In this document: piece by piece, positions 53,764-62,340 of the stretch
Layout of the letters: the number at the start of each line of letters is the position of its first letter
Numbering within the stretch: position 1 is the first letter of the stretch
Origin: TH5896 sp049578985
GTDB taxonomy: Archaea; Thermoproteota; Nitrososphaeria; Nitrososphaerales; Nitrososphaeraceae
DNA: 64,000 nt
Reading direction: 5' to 3'
NCBI GenBank assembly: GCA_049578985.1
Contig: JBAUMZ010000114.1
Location: forward strand, 73,394-137,393
Translations under genes and position numbers: made by a program
Notes under the pieces: generated by a model
What the model saw: the letters and a program-made list of their open reading frames with translations, nothing else
Told to the model about the DNA's origin: nothing
Databases searched by the model: none

Positions 53764-54819
53764 TCAATCAGGAGTCACAAGTCTAGAGACTATTACATCA
53801 TGAGACACTTTCTGCTCGACACCTGAAATTATTGCTGAAAGATTCCTTATTTCTATCATTATGAGCTTTAGTGCTGCAAGCATGATAGCAACGCTGAAAA
53901 CTGATCTAAAGGCACTAAAAACACGTTTCAAACCTATACCTTCAAAGCCTGCCTCTAATTGCATTATAATATCAATATCGTCGGATACATTCTGAGGAAT
54001 GATTTCTCTATAAACAGTATCCCCTAATTCTGAAGCTGCCTCTGATATCTTTTCGGCGTTCATGAGCCTTTGCAGGATCTCTCTCGTGACCTTTGGAGTC
54101 GTAGTCACAATTAGCTCATTTATGTCTGTCGGGTTTAAGTTCCAATACTTGCCTCTGAGTACCGCTAAAACGTTATACGAATCTATATCAACTGAGACTA
54201 CTCTTTTTATGTCTGGATCCTGTGCCTCAGATTTCATGGCTTTATTAAGCGTCTTGTAGAAGACGTAGTCTAGATATATATCAAATACTCTCAGGTCCTT
54301 TTTCTCCTTATAAGCTGCAGCCGCTTTGGACGCTTGTTCAAAGAATTCGCTCCCTGAGAGAACTGAAACTGCTTCGTCAAAGTCTTGAGCAACTAGTGCT
54401 TTCACTACCAAATCTCTCCTGCCTACTAACTCTTCCGCTCTGAGGTTAATTTTTGGTAAAAGCTCCTCGTAAGACTTGCCTAAAGCCTTTCCTTTTAAGA
54501 TCAATTTAAGATTCCAAGTAATATATTTTGTAAAGTATGCGTACAATATCCCTGAGCCTCCCGAGATGTTTACCAATTTAGCGTGGACATTGACTAGGTA
54601 TTCGCGAAGTGCGCTCTCAGCCTTCTCCGCAGTATATGGCTTAGGGAGCTTTGCTAGTGCGTCAAGATATACCGTGTTCTTCATTCGTGTTACGAGTTCC
54701 TCTATATCCCTTGATTCGGCAAGAGTATGAAGCTCATTCTTAGATAACATGCGTCCTCTCAATCCGTGGGATAGGACTGTACCAAAAATTTTACTAGGCA
54801 TACTTACAGTAGTACTCAT
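53764..54819 (-). CDS. atpC: A-type ATP synthase subunit C
   Basis: Connects the central shaft to the K ring. The 351-residue all-helical protein has the conserved start FGTVLSHGLRGRMLSKNELH (about 12-31), TAEKAESALREYLVN, ITWNLKLILKGKALGKSYEE, and the domain-2 repeat YNVLAVLRGKYWNLNPTDIN. Three similar helical domains of about 110 residues fit subunit C/d. In most archaea it sits inside the ATPase operon; here it lies about 7 kb from the E gene, on the same strand. A membrane-protein gene precedes it by 145 bp. Confidence 0.93.
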   Translation of the reverse strand: MSTTVSMPSKIFGTVLSHGLRGRMLSKNELHTLAESRDIEELVTRMKNTVYLDALAKLPKPYTAEKAESALREYLVNVHAKLVNISGGSGILYAYFTKYITWNLKLILKGKALGKSYEELLPKINLRAEELVGRRDLVVKALVAQDFDEAVSVLSGSEFFEQASKAAAAYKEKKDLRVFDIYLDYVFYKTLNKAMKSEAQDPDIKRVVSVDIDSYNVLAVLRGKYWNLNPTDINELIVTTTPKVTREILQRLMNAEKISEAASELGDTVYREIIPQNVSDDIDIIMQLEAGFEGIGLKRVFSAFRSVFSVAIMLAALKLIMIEIRNLSAIISGVEQKVSHDVIVSRLVTPD

Positions 54820-54964
54820 AATAACTCAAGAATCTCCGAAAATATTGGTATCGTGACTAGCATTTTAACATTTAGCTAACCCTTCATCTGGAAGCAAAAT
54901 GAGACTGACTATTAAAAGCCTCATCGATTTCAACAGAAATGACGTAGCATGACCCTTTAGACAC

Positions 54965-55225
54965 TCATTCTATGAATAGTCTTTCTAACTGTGAGCAAAT
55001 TCTGACGGAGAATGCGAGGGACACAAAGTGGACTCCAAATCCTATAAGTGAGGCGATCAGGATATCTTCCGTGCTGTGATTTATACCGAGAAAAATTGCC
55101 AGCGGTGGTAGAACTAGAACTAGGGCCATTGCCGTGCTTAACCAGAACGATTTTATTATTTCATCGGCGGAAACGACCTTACTGCTCCTATAGGAAAAAA
55201 CAATCCTCGAGGGCGGGGAATGCAT
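54965..55225 (-). CDS. Small two-helix membrane protein
   Basis: An 86-residue protein with a polar basic N-terminus (MHSPPSRIVFSYRSSKVVSA), helix 1 (about 28-48 WLSTAMALVLVLPPLAIFLG), loop INHSTED, helix 2 (about 55-75 ILIASLIGFGVHFVSLAFSV) and a short amphipathic end QLERLFIE. It lies just upstream of atpC on the same strand, so it may be co-transcribed and related to the ATPase, but no family is recognised. Confidence 0.6.
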   Translation of the reverse strand: MHSPPSRIVFSYRSSKVVSADEIIKSFWLSTAMALVLVLPPLAIFLGINHSTEDILIASLIGFGVHFVSLAFSVRICSQLERLFIE

Positions 55226-55683
55226 ATAATTCTTATCATAATTTCTTATTTAGCTACGAAATATAAACATTGTTCATAGAACTTTTTCAGCTTTCTACTT
55301 CATTTTGTTTAAGAAAATAATACCAAAAGGTGATACATGAGAATAAATTAACAAGCAAGTCCTGTTTCAATCAGAATAAAGAACAAAGGTAACAGGTCAT
55401 CTATACCTAAAATGAAAAGATAAGCGTCTGGCTCGCTGGCCACAATTATGGTTTGGTGGTTTCACCATCTTCTAGAGAATAATGATATTCATGGATCTGA
55501 TATTGTGAGTTTAAGGAGATTGTCCCCCGCAAGCTTCTTTCAATCATTCAAAAAAAGATATTGAAATTATAAATTGCAATGTGAGTTGCAATATAACAAA
55601 TTAGATTATAAGTCCAGGCGATTCAAGGATATGAACAAATACACGGTGATCTTCAGGTAAAAGGAGGGAGGAATTTCTAGATC
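55226..55683. other. Intergenic stretch, promoters only
   Basis: About 460 bases between divergent small membrane-protein genes. It contains an AT-rich segment with ttgcaat repeated near 55577-55595 and a purine-rich leader ggagggagg before the gene at 55684. No RNA gene or open frame that I can support. Confidence 0.4.
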
Positions 55684-55911
55684 ATGAAATGGGGGAATAA
55701 TGAATCCAATCCATTAAGCAAGGCAAGATTGTTCGGAGTAAGCAGTCTAATCGCATTAATTATCGCTGTCCCAGCGGTACTCGTAACTTTTTTGATGCAC
55801 TATTATATTAAAGCGGACCTACTAATTACAGTGTCACTTGGTCTATTGACTCTTTTTATTGGAATGGGAGTAGGTTACCGAGTCTCTAGGAAATTCGTTA
55901 CGATGGATTAG
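55684..55911 (+). CDS. Small two-helix membrane protein
   Basis: A 75-residue protein: polar start MKWGNNESNPLSKARLFG, helix 1 (about 19-39 SSLIALIIAVPAVLVTFLMH), short loop YYIKAD, helix 2 (about 46-65 ITVSLGLLTLFIGMGVGYRV) and SRKFVTMD. A strong purine leader aaaggagggagg lies 10-20 bp before the ATG, one of the few Shine-Dalgarno-like sites in the window. Function unknown. An AT-rich direct repeat follows its stop. Confidence 0.62.
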   Translation: MKWGNNESNPLSKARLFGVSSLIALIIAVPAVLVTFLMHYYIKADLLITVSLGLLTLFIGMGVGYRVSRKFVTMD

Positions 55912-55916
55912 CTGAG

Positions 55917-55998
55917 TCTATTAATCAATTGAATCTATTAATCAATTGAATCTATTAATCAAATTAACTGGATCTATTGATCAATTAGATTAATTGAA
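55917..55998 (+). repeat. 17-bp direct repeats (tctattaatcaattgaa)
   Basis: Two exact units (55917-55933, 55934-55950), then degraded copies to about 55998. Each unit contains the near-palindrome TTAATCAATTGAA-type sequence. It lies just after the stop of the small membrane-protein gene; role unknown, possibly a transcript end or simple slippage. Confidence 0.7.
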
Positions 55999-56193
55999 AT
56001 AATTTCCTTTTCGAGTTTCAAAAGTATGACCAGCGTTGAATATAAAGGACAATTGTAGATAATTTAACGTGTAGATGGGATGAGCTTTTGAATCCAAGAG
56101 AGAAGAAGGGTGAATTTATGCACAGCGTTGTTAGTATCCCAATCTGTTCAGACATAAACGCTTAAAAAGCCAGGATTTATTATTATTCAAGAT

Positions 56194-56454
56194 ATGACAT
56201 TACCAAAAGGATTTGGTCAGCAACCTAAGAGTGGAGCGAAGAGGACCTATGAGGAATGGTGGGCTACTGTTCCGAACGATTTGAAGACTAAGACCAGAAA
56301 AGGGGATGAAAATAACAAACCATTGCTAAATCAGGTTAATTATGTACTACTGCATCTACATTTGGCAGGAAAACACGACGCAAAGCCAAGCCATGAAGAG
56401 CTAAAGGACTGGCTACATAGTGGACAAGTAGACGTTCTAAGAATGAACAAATAG
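56194..56454 (+). CDS. Small soluble protein sharing the MTLPKGFG start with AmoX
   Basis: An 86-residue soluble protein beginning MTLPKGFGQQPKSGAKRTYE, then EWWATVPNDLKTKTRKGDEN, NYVLLHLHLAGKHDAKPSHE and ELKDWLHSGQVDVLRMNK. The first eight residues equal those of AmoX from its second ATG. The rest is a helical, charged, membrane-free protein with several Trp. A TATA-like aggatttattattattcaag lies about 15-25 bp before the ATG. Family not recognised by name. Confidence 0.72.
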   Translation: MTLPKGFGQQPKSGAKRTYEEWWATVPNDLKTKTRKGDENNKPLLNQVNYVLLHLHLAGKHDAKPSHEELKDWLHSGQVDVLRMNK

Positions 56455-56560
56455 CAGGAAAAAAATCCACATAACCGGATAGAGCTTCCGTTTTTAATTT
56501 CCGATTATCTTTTTTTCGTTCCATTTAAAACGAGTATTGTTCATGATATTACAATGGTAG

Positions 56561-56620
56561 ACAACTTAAGTCATGCATACTTACGTCAGTCGTTTGAAAA
56601 CACAACTTAAGTCATGCATA
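56561..56620. repeat. Two perfect 19-bp direct repeats
   Basis: acaacttaagtcatgcata occurs at 56561-56579 and again at 56602-56620, 41 bp apart (about four helical turns). It lies between the MTLPKGFG gene and the end of pyrI. The unit contains CTTAAG and ATGCAT palindromes. No gene overlaps. Confidence 0.7.
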
Positions 56621-56698
56621 GTGGTCCCATAACTTTTCAAAATCTTTTTTGATGTGAAGGTAAAGGGGTGGGGCCATCAGATGATTAATCCTCGAAAT

Positions 56699-57160
56699 TT
56701 AAGACAAAAGTTCATTGATACCAATTACTCGGGCGCAATATCTGCATTTTAGGACAATATTCTGCTTATCGATAATGTCAATGGACGGCCTAATATAATC
56801 ATCACTATTGGTAACACATTTAAGATTCGGGCACCGAAATATTCCGATGATTGTATCAGGAAGCTGTATTCTTCTCTTTTCCACAACTTTGTAATCACTT
56901 ATGATGTTAATTGTGGCCGTTGGAGCGATAAGAGCGAGTTTGTCAGTTTCATCCTTTTTTAGTAGTCTATCTTCAACTTTAATAATGTCTTTTTTAGTAT
57001 GTTTGCTGCTGGGCACATTTAATGCAACTGTAATTACATTGCCTTCTGTACCCGTGATATTTAATACGCGTAGGACTGTCAGCGCTTTTCCGGATTCGAT
57101 ATGATCTATGACCGTCCCCTCTTTGATTCTTCTAACAAGAAGTTGGCTGGTATCGGACAT
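56699..57160 (-). CDS. pyrI: Aspartate carbamoyltransferase regulatory subunit
   Basis: Allosteric subunit that binds CTP/ATP and holds the catalytic PyrB trimers together. The 153-residue protein has the N-terminal nucleotide domain (LVRRIKEGTVIDHIESGKAL, LRVLNITGT, LALIAPTATINIISDYKVVE) and a C-terminal zinc site FRCPNLKCVTNSDD...LKCRYCARVI (four Cys). All four zinc cysteines are present. Normally paired with pyrB, which is not adjacent on either side. Confidence 0.95.
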   Translation of the reverse strand: MSDTSQLLVRRIKEGTVIDHIESGKALTVLRVLNITGTEGNVITVALNVPSSKHTKKDIIKVEDRLLKKDETDKLALIAPTATINIISDYKVVEKRRIQLPDTIIGIFRCPNLKCVTNSDDYIRPSIDIIDKQNIVLKCRYCARVIGINELLS

Positions 57161-57323
57161 TATGATTTCAAATAACTAATGTGAATAAAAAGCATATGGG
57201 GGCGGCTATTTTCACTAGCTGTTCTCGGATCCCTGTCAGCAAGCTTATCTTCAACTGTGATTCGAAATATTTTTCAAAATAAGCCTCCGCTTTTCGCATT
57301 AATCGATAAACCATGCAGGTACA

Positions 57324-57419
57324 ATGCAACGCATTGTCGCAAATATTGAGAAAGAGGTGCGCAAATTGAAAGCCTTGTATGTATTTAGCCCAGCAAAAAA
57401 AGTGAAGCAAACTAACTAA
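57324..57419 (+). CDS. Possible 31-residue peptide (low support)
   Basis: An ATG opens MQRIVANIEKEVRKLKALYV and FSPAKKVKQTN-stop. The composition is helical and basic. It lies in a 270-bp gap between pyrI and the unknown gene at 57433. No ribosome site or family is evident, so it may be chance or a remnant. Confidence 0.2.
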   Translation: MQRIVANIEKEVRKLKALYVFSPAKKVKQTN

Positions 57420-57432
57420 CTTCGATAAGTAG

Positions 57433-57954
57433 CTAATTTACTTCTGTAGACTTTGCAATATTGTGGCTCAATTCACCGGTATCAAATGGTTGATCCCGTC
57501 GGAACAAAGTATTACTTGGCAGCCTATTACCCAGCCTATACACCCATTCTTTCCCTTTCTTTAACCTTGTGAGTTTTCCTTTCTCGGAGTATCTCGAGAG
57601 ATACGTGGAGATAATGCTTAATTGTATCGGCTCAACGTACTCTGCTTCGAACATTTCTTGAATATCTGATGAAGTGAAAGCGTTCGAACTAAACTTGTTC
57701 GCGACAACATTCCAGATCTTATCTCCTACCGAAATAGGCCGATTTTCATCCACCCTGTCATTTGAGCCAGAATAATAATCGCCTTCTCCACGGCTGCCTC
57801 CGTCATGAGTCTTAGTCTTCCCATCCATCATACTCATGAATTCATACAGTTTCAGGATCTTTGTTTTTGATATGCTACCTTCTAAAGAAAGGTTATATTT
57901 GCCCCCCTCCTCGTCTTCCATTTCTATTTTTATCTTCTTCTTTCCTAGGTTCAA
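57433..57954 (-). CDS. Thaumarchaeal conserved protein with probable winged-helix domain
   Basis: A 173-residue protein: a short beta N-terminal part IKIEMEDEEGGKYNLSLEGS, helix ILKLYEFMSMMDG, a low-complexity linker (HDGGSRGEGDYYSGSNDRVD), then a winged-helix-like domain (KIWNVVANKFSSNAFTSSDI, LSIISTYLSRYSEKGKLTRL, KKGKEWVYRL) and a polar tail. The EDxEGGKYxLSLEG start followed by a linker and wHTH is a pattern I associate with thaumarchaeal proteins of unknown role, probably DNA-binding. Divergent from cutA. Confidence 0.7.
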   Translation of the reverse strand: MNLGKKKIKIEMEDEEGGKYNLSLEGSISKTKILKLYEFMSMMDGKTKTHDGGSRGEGDYYSGSNDRVDENRPISVGDKIWNVVANKFSSNAFTSSDIQEMFEAEYVEPIQLSIISTYLSRYSEKGKLTRLKKGKEWVYRLGNRLPSNTLFRRDQPFDTGELSHNIAKSTEVN

Positions 57955-58157
57955 TTTCGGGAATAGACTACAAATTCATGATTCGAATCAAATACTTAAG
58001 GCAAGAAGTCACAGTATCCGTGACTAAATGATTAGCTTTAGTTAGCTAACCGATCCAGAATGGACTGGATTTGAATATTATTGACAATTCCCATAACCTA
58101 AAGCAATAAAAAGTAGCGTATATAAGATAAAATAGCGTTATTTTCAGAAGCATCGCC

Positions 58158-58532
58158 ATGGTTCGCAATAAGAATGTATCCACAGGAGCTATTATTATTT
58201 CGACATTTGCAAATGAAAAATCATTACGCGACATTGCGCATGAAATGATAGTAAATGCAAAATTATGCGCCTGCGTAAATTACACAAAAGTGCGATCTTT
58301 GTATTGGTGGGAGAATAGACTAAATGACGAGGAAGAGTTCATCGCGTTATTCAAAACAACCAAGAAAAAAGCCAGAGAACTAAGGAATAGGATTGAAAAA
58401 CAACACCCGTATAATATTCCTGAAATCCTCGAAATATCTGTAGACAAAGCTTCCAAGCCTTATCTAGACTGGCTAATTGGGTCTACATCAACTGTTATTC
58501 GCGATACACGTAGACGACGATTGACGCAATGA
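58158..58532 (+). CDS. cutA: Divalent-cation tolerance protein CutA
   Basis: Trimeric ferredoxin-fold protein linked to copper and heavy-metal tolerance. The 124-residue product has IIISTFANEKSLRDIAHEMI (11-30), AKLCACVNYTKVRSLYWWEN with the family ACVN...S-x-YxW core, EEEFIALFKTTKKKARELRN, and HPYNIPEILEISVDKASKPY. All conserved features are present. Single gene with an AT-rich promoter; relevance to a copper-rich metabolism is plausible but not shown. Confidence 0.95.
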   Translation: MVRNKNVSTGAIIISTFANEKSLRDIAHEMIVNAKLCACVNYTKVRSLYWWENRLNDEEEFIALFKTTKKKARELRNRIEKQHPYNIPEILEISVDKASKPYLDWLIGSTSTVIRDTRRRRLTQ

Positions 58533-58614
58533 GTATTAGCAGATCGAACGTTCCATTGGTATAGATACCACTCAAGCCTAATTAGAAGGTGTCAAGATGG
58601 CCCCATGTCTTGTA

Positions 58615-59715
58615 CTACTCTAATGTACTAATTTGATATCTCAGAACTGAAACAATTCCTCCAAGTGACGAGACTCTCATTCCGATGTCCGTGGAAGAGT
58701 CTATTGCATATGCTGAAGCACCTTGGCTTTCTACCGTATTTAGTAATTCAACCAACTCGTCTTCTTCAACAGTTCCAAATATCGAGCTAGAGAATATTAC
58801 CGATTCTACGGCACGCATAGCAGCAGCTTTTGCCACTTCAGCGAAACCCATGGCGAATCGATTCTCCCCCTTACTTACGAAAATCATGATATCGTCTAAC
58901 AATGATAAGACTGTCGACATCTTGCTGTTTTCCATGACTTCCTTAATCGTAGGTGAACGAACGAATAGTAATATCCCATCTTCACCTGCCACATCGATTC
59001 CTTCGACAACAGACGCTAAATTTGCTAGATTCTTGTCCTTTCGCACAAGAAAGTTATACAACCGCTTTTTCATTTCGCCTGGGCCAAAAATGATCACTTT
59101 ATCAGTCGTGTGTTCAATATCTTCCAAGCTTAACTGTGACTTAGCGACTTTAATTATTTCATCAAAGAACTGTTCTGGTTCGCCAGTCTTAGAAGTCTGA
59201 ACGTGATATCTTTTTCCACTCTGGCCTGAATAAATATTTGGTACTATTCCCAGATGTGTCCCGCTCAATTTGGCCACTGCGCATTCTTGAAGATCTACTG
59301 CCACAAGAAGATAGAGAGAGCCATCAGAGAACCTATGGACAATATTTTTCTCGTAGGGTAGCCAGTCCCTTTTCTTTTCGATGATAATGCTGTCCCCTAT
59401 TCCGATAGTTAGTGAATGATGAGAACCTCGAGGTACGTGTTCGCTGCTTGCATTGGAAATTATTCCCCTAATTCGTAGTCTGTCAACCATCTTATCGAAT
59501 CCCAAACTATCAACGCGGAGCCACACTTTGATACTAATTCGATCACCTCTATCGGGGCGAGAATATTCTTTCTCTTGTTTAATCACTCTAGTAGTACTCG
59601 CAATAACTAGGTCGTCACGCGAAAGTATTCTTCTAATACTGAATAGGTCATCTGCGTCTTGAGGAATTAAGTAGTAAGCCTTGCCCGCTGAGCCCTTTAC
59701 TATTTTGACGATCAT
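58615..59715 (-). CDS. pelA: Pelota homologue (mRNA surveillance)
   Basis: Archaeal Pelota/Dom34 binds the empty A site of stalled ribosomes and promotes their rescue with aEF1A and ABCE1. The start is taken at ATG 59715 (MIVKIVKGSAGKAYYLIPQD); the frame extends upstream but the added His/Pro-rich part overlaps the preceding gene's end and is not conserved. 366 residues: domain A (Sm-like, LFSIRRILSRDDLVIASTTR), domain B (LVAVDLQECAVAKLSGTHLG), domain C (IIFGPGEMKKRLYNFLV, LLFVRSPTIKEV). Separated by 40 bp from the upstream unknown gene. Confidence 0.93.
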   Translation of the reverse strand: MIVKIVKGSAGKAYYLIPQDADDLFSIRRILSRDDLVIASTTRVIKQEKEYSRPDRGDRISIKVWLRVDSLGFDKMVDRLRIRGIISNASSEHVPRGSHHSLTIGIGDSIIIEKKRDWLPYEKNIVHRFSDGSLYLLVAVDLQECAVAKLSGTHLGIVPNIYSGQSGKRYHVQTSKTGEPEQFFDEIIKVAKSQLSLEDIEHTTDKVIIFGPGEMKKRLYNFLVRKDKNLANLASVVEGIDVAGEDGILLFVRSPTIKEVMENSKMSTVLSLLDDIMIFVSKGENRFAMGFAEVAKAAAMRAVESVIFSSSIFGTVEEDELVELLNTVESQGASAYAIDSSTDIGMRVSSLGGIVSVLRYQISTLE

Positions 59716-59755
59716 ATGGCAGTCTTCGCAACTAAGGGCTACATTTGTGGGGTAA

Positions 59756-60292
59756 TTACTGACTACTGGAGGTCGTAGAATGAGTGGAAGATGAAGGTGA
59801 GGGAGGTGAGGATTGAGAAGTTGATGATGGTGAATGAGGAGCGGCTGCCGGTTCCGTATCAGCAGCCGACTGCAGAGGTTGGTCAATATTCTGCGAGGTT
59901 TTTCGTGAATGAGAAGCCCTAAGGTAACTGTCTACCCACTCCTGAGTTAACACTCCTGACTCGACCATATTCACAAGCGCATTCGACGAAGCATCTCCTT
60001 GTACCTTACCTATTTTCTTTCTTGTTTGTCTCCATTTCAGCCGAGTGTTCCCACTCTTTGATGAGTAGATGATGCCCAGAATTTCCTTAGCGTTCACGAA
60101 CGTCATTTCCCTAATTCGTTTTAAAGTTACCTTATCTGCCGCTTCGATATAGATTGCTCCAGGGCCCTCCTCTCTTTCGGGAAATACTTCAAAGTCCTTA
60201 AGATAACTTTCCGGAATAAACGATCTACATGTACTAACAATTATAAACTTTCGAAAACTCTCAAGAGAAGAAGTAGTTTCTATAACAACCAA
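59756..60292 (-). CDS. Unknown protein with Ser/Pro/Thr-rich tail upstream of pelota
   Basis: A 178-residue protein. Residues 1-130 form a folded part (SLESFRKFIIVSTCRSFIPE, GPGAIYIEAADKVTLKRIRE, TRLKWRQTRKKIGKVQGDAS, VESGVLTQEWVDSYL). Residues about 133-178 are disordered and Ser/Pro/Thr-rich (SPSSTSQSSPPSPSSSTHST). It sits 40 bp upstream of pelA on the same strand, so the pair may share a transcript and a role in translation surveillance. No family recognised. Confidence 0.6.
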   Translation of the reverse strand: MVVIETTSSLESFRKFIIVSTCRSFIPESYLKDFEVFPEREEGPGAIYIEAADKVTLKRIREMTFVNAKEILGIIYSSKSGNTRLKWRQTRKKIGKVQGDASSNALVNMVESGVLTQEWVDSYLRASHSRKTSQNIDQPLQSAADTEPAAAPHSPSSTSQSSPPSPSSSTHSTTSSSQ

Positions 60293-60366
60293 TTCATATT
60301 ATAAGATGGGTTCAGCTCCTTATCAAGTTTCTGAACAAGCTCTATGAATTGATTTAATCCAATAGT

Positions 60367-60558
60367 ATGACAAACTCCAAACTCAAGATCCTCGTCACAC
60401 TTGAAATCGGAAGGTTTTTCTTGTCATCGTTTGTCAAAGAAGAATTTAATTCAACATTATTTAAATGTCTTGCAGTGTCGAACAATCACGTCTTCTGCGT
60501 TCAAAATTTTGAATTAGAGCCGAGTTCACTATTAGAAGTGATCGACTTGTTGGCGTAG
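60367..60558 (+). CDS. Possible small protein (low support)
   Basis: A 63-residue frame MTNSKLKILVTLEIGRFFLS followed by SFVKEEFNSTLFKCLAVSNN and HVFCVQNFELEPSSLLEVID. The amino-acid balance looks protein-like and no gene overlaps on the other strand. The TATA-like gatttaatcc is only about 15 bp upstream, too close for a standard promoter. No family recognised. Confidence 0.35.
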   Translation: MTNSKLKILVTLEIGRFFLSSFVKEEFNSTLFKCLAVSNNHVFCVQNFELEPSSLLEVIDLLA

Positions 60559-60630
60559 GTTACCAGTCCACAACACAACAATATTATAACTTGAAAACCA
60601 CACGCGATAACAAGAATGTTATGCGAACGG

Positions 60631-62340
60631 CTAGGCCCCAGCCATTCCGTTTCTTAGTTCTACTCCCTTGTGATCTTCGTCGGCTGAAAGCTCTGCTGCA
60701 GCCTTATGCATCTCTGACATTGCGCAACCCATCTGTGCTTGTGATTTTCCTCTTCTCATTGTTCCTCGATAAAGACCGGCTTCCAGGGTCTGTCCGTGCG
60801 CCTTTTCCCAATCTTCGACCGGAATGCTGTATTTCTTCTGTATCCTGTCCCTGTACCATTCAGGTATTACGTTAAATGCACAGAAAGGTATTATCCTAAG
60901 ATCCGGTGTCAGATAGTGTATGTCGCATCTCTGCAGACGCTCCAAGTCTTCATTGTATTTATCCTGAAAATGCATCATTCCAAGGAAAAGAGACCTGCCA
61001 TGCCACGAACCCACCGAGTCGAAGTTCCGTTTCAGCAATATACTGGAGAACATCTTGGCCAAGTCTAATCCTCTCGGCTGTTTGTTCTTGTCAACAAACT
61101 GACCTATCTTTCTCAAAACTTCGAGCATTTTCCAGTACCTATTAGAGCCAGACTTGATTTCGTCAACCTTCTCTTCAAAGTATTCTAACAGACCTTTAAT
61201 ATCAACGAAAGATGTTAGAGGTACTAGCTTTTTAGTTTCACTGTCTTCAAAGACGTATGTTCCTGCTCCGCATGCGAAGTGAATTGACAATTCATACTTC
61301 GGCTTCTTTGAAAATGCCTCAATTACGTTTGTCATGGGCATACATGATGGAACTGGGAACCAGCCATCGGAAGGAATTTCGCCATTGGTCTGCTCTTCTA
61401 TCCTCTCGATACAGTCTGGAATAGTTATCCTATATTTCTCCCGTTCTTTCTTCGACATTCTGCCAGTTAATGACACTGGCTGGAAATTAACGGCATGAAC
61501 AACATCCATGTTCTTTTGAGCATACCTAATAATGCCTCCAAGTTCATGGTCATTTATTGACTTTATCACAGTTGGAACAAAGACAACAGTCGTTCCACAC
61601 TTTCTTGCGGACTCCAGAGTATACGGCACCTCCCAGTGATTCTTTGGATTAGTCCTAGGAGTCACTCCGTCAAAAGAAAGATACAGATTACTCACACCAG
61701 CCCCTCTAACCTGACGCATTGTTTCAGGGGACAATGCCAGTTTTATGCCGTTAGTATTAAGTTGGACATGATCCACCCCTTCTTCCTTGATGATCTTGAT
61801 TATATCAGTAAGATCGTCCCTTAGCATTGGCTCTCCACCTGTTAGCTGTATGGAATTGCCAGCTATAGGCCGCTCAGCCTTTAAAGTCTTCATCATTGCT
61901 CTTACTTGTTCATGAGAGGGTTCGTATAGATATGCTCCTTCCAACCCCTTCTTGACATAAAAGAAACAATACCAACAGGTAAGGTCACATCGATTGGTGA
62001 CAATCATGTTAGCAAGTCCGGAATGAGATAAGTGGTTGGTACAAAGTCCACAATTATTGGGACATGCGCATTTATCGACCATCACATTTGGAGCATGTGC
62101 GCCTTTTCCGTCCATCCAATAGGTGCTAAACTTTTGGTACATCTTGTATGACCCAAAATAAAGTTCTTCGCACTCTCCATGAGTAGGGCAGGTTTTTGTC
62201 ATGTATACCTTGCCTTCTCTTTCGAAAACCTCTGCATCCAATATCATGTTACAATCTGGACAAATGCTCTGAGTGTACCTAATTGTTTTCTTAACGGATG
62301 TATTCTTACTTGAAAGATTTGCTATTTGAATTAATTCCAT
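60631..62340 (-). CDS. tes: Tetraether-lipid-synthase-like radical SAM enzyme
   Basis: Resembles the archaeal radical SAM protein (MJ0619-type, Tes) that joins two archaeol chains tail to tail to make membrane-spanning GDGT lipids. The 569-residue protein has an N-terminal metal-binding part (SICPDCNMILDAEVFEREGK, CPTHGEC), then CACPNNCGLCTNHLSHSGL, the radical SAM cluster RCDLTCWYCFFYVKK (CxxxCxxC, about 118-132), LTGGEPMLRDDLTDIIKIIK, and late cysteines in FACGAGTY and IPFCAFNVIPEWYRDR. The extra Cys sets match this family, which carries further Fe-S clusters. GDGT-rich membranes are expected in this group. No lipid gene adjoins. Confidence 0.78.
   Translation of the reverse strand: MELIQIANLSSKNTSVKKTIRYTQSICPDCNMILDAEVFEREGKVYMTKTCPTHGECEELYFGSYKMYQKFSTYWMDGKGAHAPNVMVDKCACPNNCGLCTNHLSHSGLANMIVTNRCDLTCWYCFFYVKKGLEGAYLYEPSHEQVRAMMKTLKAERPIAGNSIQLTGGEPMLRDDLTDIIKIIKEEGVDHVQLNTNGIKLALSPETMRQVRGAGVSNLYLSFDGVTPRTNPKNHWEVPYTLESARKCGTTVVFVPTVIKSINDHELGGIIRYAQKNMDVVHAVNFQPVSLTGRMSKKEREKYRITIPDCIERIEEQTNGEIPSDGWFPVPSCMPMTNVIEAFSKKPKYELSIHFACGAGTYVFEDSETKKLVPLTSFVDIKGLLEYFEEKVDEIKSGSNRYWKMLEVLRKIGQFVDKNKQPRGLDLAKMFSSILLKRNFDSVGSWHGRSLFLGMMHFQDKYNEDLERLQRCDIHYLTPDLRIIPFCAFNVIPEWYRDRIQKKYSIPVEDWEKAHGQTLEAGLYRGTMRRGKSQAQMGCAMSEMHKAAAELSADEDHKGVELRNGMAGA

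Noticed and set aside
57168..57410. 80-codon minus-strand frame next to pyrI
   Set aside because: Cys- and Phe-rich chance composition with no family or start site.
59716..59886. N-terminal extension of pelota (His/Pro-rich)
   Set aside because: It is the out-of-frame reading of the Ser/Pro/Thr tail of the preceding gene; pelota proteins start at MIVKIV-type sequence.
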